Shown here piece by piece: positions 58,418 to 64,000 of a stretch of 64,000 bases of DNA (positions are counted from its first letter, which is position 1; the number at the start of each line of letters is the position of its first letter). The stretch comes from an uncultured beta proteobacterium. GTDB taxonomy: Bacteria; Pseudomonadota; Gammaproteobacteria; Burkholderiales; Burkholderiaceae_C. The notes under the pieces were generated by a model, which saw nothing but the letters and a program-made list of their open reading frames with translations, searched no databases and was not told where the DNA came from. The DNA lies in assembly GCA_903909815.1 (NCBI GenBank), contig CAIVXG010000180.1, positions 1 through 64,000 on the forward strand. Direction: 5' to 3'. The translations under genes and the position numbers were made by a program.

Positions 58418-60109
58418 TCAAGAGCTGGCCGGGCCGTTGACCCAGGATTTCACGATGTTGGCCACGGCCATCGGGTTGTCCTTGGCCAGTTGACGGGCAT
58501 CGGTCAGGCGCAATTCATGCGTCGTGGGAGGCTGTGGTTCAGCGCTTCGGCCCGGGGGCGGCAATTGGGGTCGGACGGTGTCGTTGGCGACGATGGCATC
58601 AAGCTGTCCGCCTGCGTGCGCGGGGCCCGAGTCGCCCACTTCGCGCACCACCGCCTTCAGCATCGGCCGCACAAACCCCACCAGCATCAAGGCACCCAGC
58701 AGCAGGGTTCCCACGGGCCAGGCCATGCTGCGCGCCAGATCCTGGATCTCGGGCTGACGCCACAGCGGCAACTCCGGCGTGCTGGATTTCTCCACCGCAA
58801 AGGGCGCGTTCATCAGGTTCACCGAATCGCCCCGATCCTTGCTGAAGCCGATGGATTCGCGCGCCAGCGCGGTCATTCTTTCAATCTGCTGATCCGACAA
58901 GGGCTTGGGCACGGGCTTGCCTTTGTCCTCGGGGCTCGTCAGATAGTTCACCACCACGGCAGCACTCAGGCGCTTGACGACACCGGTGGCACCGCGCACC
59001 ACGCGCGTGGTCTTGTCCACTTCATAGTTGATGATGGATTCCCTCTTGGCTCCGGCCGGAAGCGCGGCTGCAGCCCCAGCCGAGAGCGGAGCCGAGGCCC
59101 CATTAATGGGTGCGCTCGAGGCGGCAGGCGGCTGGTTCGTGGTCGCTCCCGGAACACCGGATGCCGGGGCTGAGCCGGTCGCGCCAGACCCGGCTTCGGA
59201 CACCTGCTGACTGCGTATGGCCGCGACATCGGCCCCCTGGTTCGGCTTATGCGACTCCGAGGTCGACTCGGTCTGGGAAAAATCGACTTCGGCCGTCACT
59301 TGCGCGCGCACGTTGTTGGCCCCTACCACGGGCTCCAGGATGTCAAGAATGCGGCGGCTGTACTGCTGCTCCAGCTGCTGCACGTACTGCAACTGCTGGC
59401 CGTCCACCGCGCCGCCCGTTCCGTCCGGCGCACTGGACAACAACTTGCCGGAATCGTCCAGTACCGCCACCGCCGAGGGACTCATCTCGGGCACGCTGGA
59501 TGAGACCAGGTGAATGATGCCGGCCAACTGCGCCCGGTCCAGGGTACGGCCTGGTTGCAAGCCCAGCAGCACCGAAGCCGATGCCTTTTGTTGCTCGCGA
59601 AAAAAACCGTTCTGGTTCGGCAACGCCAGATGCACGCGCGCACTTTGTACGGAGGAGAGCGATTGGATGGAGCGCGTCAACTCGCCTTCGAGTCCGCGCT
59701 GAAAGGTCAAGCGCTCCTGAAACTGGGTCATGCCAAAGCGGTTGTTGTCCATCAACTCGAAGCCGCTGATCGAGCCCTTGGGCAAGCCCAGCGACGCAAG
59801 CCGCAGCCGCACGTCATAGACCCGATCCGAAGGCACCAGGATGGCGCCGCCACCCGGGGCGTATTGGTAAGGCACATTCATCTGCGACAGTTGCGCCACC
59901 ACCGCGCCGCCGTCCTTGTCGGCCAAATTGGCGTAGAGCACGCGCCACTCGGCCTGTCGCCCCATGACCACGCCCACGGTCACCACCGCCAAAAAGGCGA
60001 CGATGGCCAAGCCCAGACGCAGCATCTGGGCGCGACTCAAACCGCTCAGTCTCCCGCCCCAGGAGGGCGAGACGATGGCGTTGGCGGGAGCTGCGACGAG
60101 GGCTGACAT
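58418..60109 (-). CDS. fliF: Flagellar MS-ring protein FliF
   Basis: FliF builds the membrane MS ring. The 563-residue protein has an N-terminal helix (~32-50), ring-building motifs (WRVLYANLADKDGGAVVAQL, FQERLTFQRGLEGELTRSIQ), a low-complexity Ala/Pro/Ser region (~310-370), a second helix (~450-470) and a cytoplasmic FliG-binding tail (AVANIVKSWVN). The ATG at 60109 gives the usual length; the longer frame is unsupported. Confidence 0.95.
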   Translation of the reverse strand: MSALVAAPANAIVSPSWGGRLSGLSRAQMLRLGLAIVAFLAVVTVGVVMGRQAEWRVLYANLADKDGGAVVAQLSQMNVPYQYAPGGGAILVPSDRVYDVRLRLASLGLPKGSISGFELMDNNRFGMTQFQERLTFQRGLEGELTRSIQSLSSVQSARVHLALPNQNGFFREQQKASASVLLGLQPGRTLDRAQLAGIIHLVSSSVPEMSPSAVAVLDDSGKLLSSAPDGTGGAVDGQQLQYVQQLEQQYSRRILDILEPVVGANNVRAQVTAEVDFSQTESTSESHKPNQGADVAAIRSQQVSEAGSGATGSAPASGVPGATTNQPPAASSAPINGASAPLSAGAAAALPAGAKRESIINYEVDKTTRVVRGATGVVKRLSAAVVVNYLTSPEDKGKPVPKPLSDQQIERMTALARESIGFSKDRGDSVNLMNAPFAVEKSSTPELPLWRQPEIQDLARSMAWPVGTLLLGALMLVGFVRPMLKAVVREVGDSGPAHAGGQLDAIVANDTVRPQLPPPGRSAEPQPPTTHELRLTDARQLAKDNPMAVANIVKSWVNGPASS

Positions 60110-60217
60110 CTTGATATCCGTGTGAAATAGGCGCTCCAAAGCACCGGGAACGTGGCTCATTATTCTGGCTAGGCCGCAAAGCTTTAGCCCAATAAGCCCT
60201 GTGTTTTCCCGCCATTT

Positions 60218-60230
60218 CGGGGTCACCCCG
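60218..60230. promoter_or_regulatory. Inverted repeat between fliF and fliE
   Basis: CGGGG and CCCCG flank TCA in the 179-bp divergent region between fliF and fliE. On the minus strand just upstream of fliF lies AATGGCGGGAAAA (~60204-60217), which resembles half of an FlhDC box. This is a weak match. The region should hold the promoters of both flagellar transcripts. Confidence 0.3.
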
Positions 60231-60288
60231 GCCACCGATGGTGGGTAGCATCAAGCCTCACGCGATACCACCCAGCAGGAGGAACAAC

Positions 60289-60600
60289 ATGGATCTGCGC
60301 CTGTCGCCCGTTTCCGTTCAGACTCCGCTTCTCAATGCAGCGGCGTTGCGCTCCAAATCCACGCCTGCCGCCACCGGCGTCGGCTTCTCCAGCGCGCTCA
60401 ATGGCGCGCTGAATTCCATCAGCGCTTCACAGAACCAGGCGCAGGCACTGGAGCGGCAGGTACAAATGGAAAACCCCACAGTCAGCCTGGAAGAAACCAT
60501 GGTGGCGATTCAAAAAGCGCAAATCGGCTTCCAGTCCGCACTCAACGTGCGCAACCGCATGGTGCAGGCGTACAACGACATCATGAACATGCAGGTCTGA
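60289..60600 (+). CDS. fliE: Flagellar hook-basal body protein FliE
   Basis: FliE joins the MS ring to the rod. The 103-residue protein has a variable N terminus and the conserved C-terminal helices VSLEETMVAIQKAQIGFQSA and LNVRNRMVQAYNDIMNMQV. AGGAGG lies 8 nt before the ATG. It is transcribed divergently from fliF, as in E. coli. Confidence 0.96.
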   Translation: MDLRLSPVSVQTPLLNAAALRSKSTPAATGVGFSSALNGALNSISASQNQAQALERQVQMENPTVSLEETMVAIQKAQIGFQSALNVRNRMVQAYNDIMNMQV

Positions 60601-60702
60601 TTCGCTTTCAAAAGGCGTCGATACTTTGTTGCCGCCGCTTGGCGTGTGCCTACACTGACCTGCGCGTCGGCGTCGCGTCTCGCCACCTTCTGAAAGCGAA
60701 TC
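60599..60702. repeat. Element with 17-bp inverted ends after fliE
   Basis: The left arm (60599-60615) and right arm (60686-60702) are reverse complements with one mismatch in 17. The left arm begins inside the fliE stop codon. The right arm is repeated at 60811-60827 in the second tandem unit, but the left arm is not. Confidence 0.7.
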
Positions 60703-60732
60703 GATCCCGGCACCGGGCGCAACTGGCGCGTG
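60613..60732 (+). repeat. Tandem repeat unit 1 (125-bp period)
   Basis: This 120-bp unit is repeated at 60738-60857 with a single C/T difference, giving a 125-bp period with a 5-bp spacer. It starts 12 bp after fliE. It appears non-coding; the small frames on either strand simply repeat with the units. Confidence 0.9.
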
Positions 60733-60737
60733 GGTTG

Positions 60738-60857
60738 AGGCGTCGATACTTTGTTGCCGCCGCTTGGCGTGTGCCTACACTGACCTGCGCGTCGGTGTCG
60801 CGTCTCGCCACCTTCTGAAAGCGAATCGATCCCGGCACCGGGCGCAACTGGCGCGTG
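60738..60857 (+). repeat. Tandem repeat unit 2 (125-bp period)
   Basis: This unit is identical to unit 1 except at one base near position 60796. It ends three bases before the coaX stop codon, so the pair fills the whole space between the convergent fliE and coaX genes. Confidence 0.9.
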
Positions 60858-60860
60858 CGC

Positions 60861-61631
60861 TCAGACGCTCGTGGCGCGGGCGTGGGCGATTTCCAGCAGT
60901 CCTTCAAAAATCAGGTTGTCGACCAGTTCGAATTGGATCGACATGCTGGGAGCCATCTTCCAGCCTGCACCGCCCGTCATGAGGCACAGGGGCTCGGCGG
61001 CGCAATGCTGGCGCACGTGCTGGACCATGCGTTCCACCGCGCCAGCGATGGCATAAGTGCCTCCGCTGGTCAGCGCGTCGCTGGTATTGGTGGGGAACTC
61101 GCGCACCTCGCCGGTGGGCACGTTCAGACCAGCCGTGCCGGTCTCTAGCGCGCGCAACATGATGCCGTGACCGGGCAGAATGAAGCCTCCCAGGAACTTG
61201 CCGCTGGCGTCTATCGCTTCCACCGTCACGGCCGTCCCCACCATCACCACCACCAGTGGCCGGCGCACCGACCTTCTCAACATCAGGTGCCAGGCCCCGA
61301 TCATCGCCACCCATCGATCGGATCCCAGGCGCCTGGGATGGTCGTAGCCATTGCGCAACCCCGCCTCCGCTGTGCTGGCCACCACCCAACTGGGCTCCAC
61401 GCTCCACAACTCCATCTGTTCCTGGACCTGACGCTTGACGGCTTCGTCCGCCACCACGCAACCGAGCATCGACGACGGGGCCGCCAGCGCGCTCCAAGGG
61501 CCATCGGCCAACTTGTCGATGTGGTCCAAGAACTCGGCGCCCTGGGCCAGCAGTCGCGCCCCCGGTTGCGGGAATTCGTATTGCGCCCATTTGAGGCGCG
61601 TGTTTCCAATGTCAATTGCAAGAAATGTCAT
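60861..61631 (-). CDS. coaX: Type III pantothenate kinase CoaX
   Basis: CoaX phosphorylates pantothenate, the first step to coenzyme A. The 256-residue ASKHA-fold protein has the N-terminal phosphate motif [36 protein letters not shown] and [15 protein letters not shown]. The ATG at 61631 gives normal family length; longer frames upstream are unsupported. It converges with fliE across the tandem repeat and diverges from the cyclase gene. Confidence 0.93.
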   Translation of the reverse strand: MTFLAIDIGNTRLKWAQYEFPQPGARLLAQGAEFLDHIDKLADGPWSALAAPSSMLGCVVADEAVKRQVQEQMELWSVEPSWVVASTAEAGLRNGYDHPRRLGSDRWVAMIGAWHLMLRRSVRRPLVVVMVGTAVTVEAIDASGKFLGGFILPGHGIMLRALETGTAGLNVPTGEVREFPTNTSDALTSGGTYAIAGAVERMVQHVRQHCAAEPLCLMTGGAGWKMAPSMSIQFELVDNLIFEGLLEIAHARATSV

Positions 61632-61844
61632 GGCTGGCGGTGTTTTGAGGGCAGCATCGTGCGGCTGCTTGACTGGGGCGATTATCAACAATCGCTGCGA
61701 GCCGGCGCAGCAACTGAAATTTCGCCACGGTGCGCGCCGGCTGCGGCTATAGTTACCGCTTTGGCCTCCGAGGCCGCGTTGTATTGGACTTCGTCTTGCG
61801 GCGTTGCGCCCAGCCGGACCCCACACACTCTGCATTGGCGCACC

Positions 61845-63377
61845 ATGACTGAACGAGCCCCGTCCGAAATTGCCCGTGAAACTTTCAAGCTGCTGGCCGG
61901 CCGAAAGTTAGCTCCCACACCCGAGAACTACATCGCCCTGTATCGAGAAATCGCCGGCTCACCGATGGTGCTGCCATTTCCAGCCGAGCCTTTGAGTCAG
62001 ATCGCCAAGGCGCTGCCCGCACAAAACCCCGGCCAGCAAAAACAGCGCGCCTTGTTTGAACTGGCAGTATCCAAGCGCGACTGGACGGCGGTGCAGAGCG
62101 CCTTGGTGGGTTATTCGGGTTTCGGCATGCCTGCGCCCGAGGCCGGAGCAACGAAAGTTCCCGTGCCAAGCGGCATATTGGCGCCCTTGACACCCGAATT
62201 CTTGTCGCAGATTGCGCGCCTGATTGAGTTCGCCATGCCCGCACTGGGAACGGACGATGCGCGTTTCCTGGAGCAGGCACAGGCCCTGCTCTCTGGCATG
62301 CGCCATCCTGCGCCCGACGTGGCCTGGGTCAAATCGGCGCTGGCAAACTTCAGCCACCGCGTGTCGTTTGCGGCGGAAGAGCAGTCAGAAATAAAGGCCT
62401 CGTTGCTGCACCTGCTGCAGCTCATTTTTCAGAACATCCGCGATCTCAACCAGGAGGACAAATGGATCAGGGGACAGATCGAAACATTGATCAAGTCCTC
62501 CACGCCACCCTTGAGCCTGCGCCGGCTGGACGATGTGCAATCGCTGCTCAAGGACGTCATCTTCAAGCAGGCCGAAGCCAAGGGGCGGGCGCTGGAAGGC
62601 CAGGACCAGCTGCGCCTGCTGCTGAGCACTTTCATTGAACGCCTGTCACTGATCGCCGAGTCGAGCAGTGATTTTCACGACACTATCGAACGCTGCGCCA
62701 AGGAAATCGGTGCGGCCAAGTCCATCGCGGAAATCACGCCCGTGCTGGAAGCCACAATGGCCGCGACGCACGCCATGGCCGAGGTGACGTTGAAGGTGCG
62801 CGACGAGCTGCAGGGCATGCGCCAGAAGGCAGTGGCTGCAGAACAGCAGATCGTCCAATTGCACGTGGAACTCGACCGCGTCAGCGCGCAAGCTCGTCAC
62901 GACCCATTGACCGGCGCCCTCAATCGAAAGGGACTGGACGAAGCGATCGAGCGTGAGGTCTCGAACGCCAGGCGCAAGAAAAGACCGGTGTGCATGGCGC
63001 TGCTCGACATCGATAATTTCAAGAAGATCAACGACTCGCTCGGGCACGATGCCGGAGACGCGGCCCTGAAGCATCTGGCGGCGGTCACGCGCGAATGCCT
63101 GCGGCCTCAGGACACGCTGGCGCGTTACGGCGGAGAAGAATTCGTGGTGCTGATGCCAGACACCACGCTGGACCCGGGCATCGAAGCCATGACACGCTTG
63201 CAGCGCGAGCTCAGCAAGCGCATCTTTCTCGAAGGCGAAGCCAAGATCCTCATCACCTTCAGCGCTGGAGTAGCCGAACTGGCGACCGACGAGACCGGTA
63301 TGGAGGCGATCAAACGCGCAGATCAGGCCATGTTCCTGGCCAAGCGCTCGGGCAAGAACCGGGTGCTGGGAGCTTAA
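61845..63377 (+). CDS. GGDEF diguanylate cyclase
   Basis: This enzyme makes cyclic di-GMP from GTP. The 510-residue protein has no membrane helix. Its N-terminal ~340 residues are helical and unrecognised ([27 protein letters not shown]), followed by a coiled coil (~340-375) and a GGDEF domain with [18 protein letters not shown], active-site GGEEF (429-433) and an intact inhibitory I-site RPQD (420-423). The active site should be functional with product feedback. It sits 3 bp before the OtnK-like gene. Confidence 0.93.
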   Translation: MTERAPSEIARETFKLLAGRKLAPTPENYIALYREIAGSPMVLPFPAEPLSQIAKALPAQNPGQQKQRALFELAVSKRDWTAVQSALVGYSGFGMPAPEAGATKVPVPSGILAPLTPEFLSQIARLIEFAMPALGTDDARFLEQAQALLSGMRHPAPDVAWVKSALANFSHRVSFAAEEQSEIKASLLHLLQLIFQNIRDLNQEDKWIRGQIETLIKSSTPPLSLRRLDDVQSLLKDVIFKQAEAKGRALEGQDQLRLLLSTFIERLSLIAESSSDFHDTIERCAKEIGAAKSIAEITPVLEATMAATHAMAEVTLKVRDELQGMRQKAVAAEQQIVQLHVELDRVSAQARHDPLTGALNRKGLDEAIEREVSNARRKKRPVCMALLDIDNFKKINDSLGHDAGDAALKHLAAVTRECLRPQDTLARYGGEEFVVLMPDTTLDPGIEAMTRLQRELSKRIFLEGEAKILITFSAGVAELATDETGMEAIKRADQAMFLAKRSGKNRVLGA

Positions 63378-63380
63378 TCC

Positions 63381-64000
63381 TTGCACCACCATCCGTTGCG
63401 GCTGGGTTGCATTGCCGACGACTTCACCGGGGCCACGGACCTGGCCAACAACCTGGTGCGCTGCGGCATGCGGGTGCTGCAAACCATTGGCGTTCCGATG
63501 CAAGCGCTGAAGTCCGAAGTCGACGCGGTGGTGGTGGCGCTCAAATCCCGAACCTGTTCCAGGGACGAAGCGGTGCAGCAGTCCTTGCAGGCCTGTGCCT
63601 GGTTGCGGGCCCAGGGCGCGCAGCAAATCTATTTCAAGTATTGCTCCACCTTTGACAGCACGCCGCAAGGAAACATCGGACCCGTGATCGAGTCCTTGAT
63701 GGACGCCGTGGGAACGGATTTCACGGTGACTACGCCCGCTTTTCCGGCGAACCAGCGCACCGTATTTCAGGGCCATCTGTTTGTGGGCGACGCCTTGCTG
63801 TCGGAAAGCGGCATGCAGTTGCACCCGCTCACACCCATGACCGACTCCAACCTGGTGCGCGTGTTGCAGGCCCAATGCGACAGGCCGGTTGGGCTGATCG
63901 ACTTCGCTACCGTGGCCCAGGGCGCGCCGGCGATCCGCCAGCGCATCGCGCAGTTGCGCCAGCAGGGAGTGGCAGTCGCGGTGGTCGACGCTCTGAGCGA
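63381..64000 (+). CDS. OtnK-like four-carbon acid sugar kinase, N-terminal part
   Basis: The window ends inside this gene; ~206 residues are visible. The sequence LGCIADDFTGATDLANNLVR with the DDFTGA motif, KYCSTFDSTPQGNIGPVIE and TPAFPANQRTVFQGHLFVGD matches the DUF1537 (OtnK/DtnK) kinase family, which phosphorylates four-carbon acid sugars. No ATG or GTG lies between the in-frame stop at 63375 and the conserved core. A TTG at 63381, 9 nt after GGGAG in the cyclase end, is the likely start. Confidence 0.85.
   Translation, partial: MHHHPLRLGCIADDFTGATDLANNLVRCGMRVLQTIGVPMQALKSEVDAVVVALKSRTCSRDEAVQQSLQACAWLRAQGAQQIYFKYCSTFDSTPQGNIGPVIESLMDAVGTDFTVTTPAFPANQRTVFQGHLFVGDALLSESGMQLHPLTPMTDSNLVRVLQAQCDRPVGLIDFATVAQGAPAIRQRIAQLRQQGVAVAVVDALS

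Noticed and set aside
60613-60857. Possible CRISPR array
   Set aside because: There are only two units, 120 bp each, separated by 5 bp. CRISPR repeats are short and spaced by unique 30-40 bp spacers, and no cas genes are present.
60510-60907. Two small minus-strand frames after fliE with the same peptide
   Set aside because: They arise because the 125-bp unit is duplicated; neither has a ribosome site or a known domain.

Overview
The window is GC-rich chromosomal DNA of a motile, aerobic betaproteobacterium. Gene order (dcw cluster ending in ftsZ, a cta locus containing a 48-residue assembly protein, fliE divergent from fliF-fliR) and protein sequences point to Burkholderiales, most likely Comamonadaceae. 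This placement is inferred from recognised gene content; no search was run. Almost everything is core genome. The clearest accessory DNA is the first ~0.6 kb, which holds a broken integron-type integrase and a degenerate nucleotidyltransferase.

Layout: (1) 0.67-17.9 kb, minus strand: a complete division and cell wall cluster mraZ-rsmH-ftsL-ftsI-murE-murF-mraY-murD-ftsW-murG-murC-ddlB-ftsQ-ftsA-ftsZ. Most junctions are ATGA-type overlaps, and a MraZ-type operator lies upstream. (2) 18.3-23.0 kb: selD, divergent from a four-gene phosphonate/phosphite-type ABC transporter. (3) 23.0-24.7 kb: an unrecognised 185-residue protein, then rpoH preceded by a palindrome and a consensus CIRCE element. (4) 24.8-34.1 kb: an aa3/caa3-type cytochrome c oxidase locus with its assembly factors (SCO1, a second membrane-anchored SCO-like protein, CtaB, CtaA, SURF1, CtaG, a 48-residue protein), structural subunits CtaC, CtaD and CtaE, and a lone COX2 transmembrane hairpin. 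(5) 34.2-40.8 kb: mixed housekeeping genes bioC, comF, trmL, ung, trpC, uup and a GNAT acetyltransferase, with repeats flanking trmL. (6) 40.8-46.9 kb: chemotaxis genes cheZ-cheY-cheA-cheW-cheR-cheD-cheB. (7) 47.1-48.9 kb: a cytosolic REC-histidine kinase and its NarL-type regulator. (8) 48.9-60.6 kb: flagellar basal body, export and switch genes fliF-G-H-I-J-K-L-M-N-O-P-Q-R, with fliE divergent. (9) 60.6-64.0 kb: a 125-bp-period tandem repeat, coaX, a GGDEF diguanylate cyclase with an intact I-site, and the start of an OtnK-like (DUF1537) kinase cut by the window end.

The parts connect. CheY-P made by CheA should bind the FliM N-terminal peptide and be removed by the CheZ-like protein. The cta genes form one assembly line for the oxidase. 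rpoH appears to sit under HrcA control. No unequivocally new multi-gene system was found. The most distinctive signals are the CIRCE and palindrome upstream of rpoH, the duplicated repeat after fliE, the lone COX2 hairpin, the shared CheD/CheZ C-terminal motif, the 22-codon ORF coupled to ftsL, and the selD-transporter pairing.
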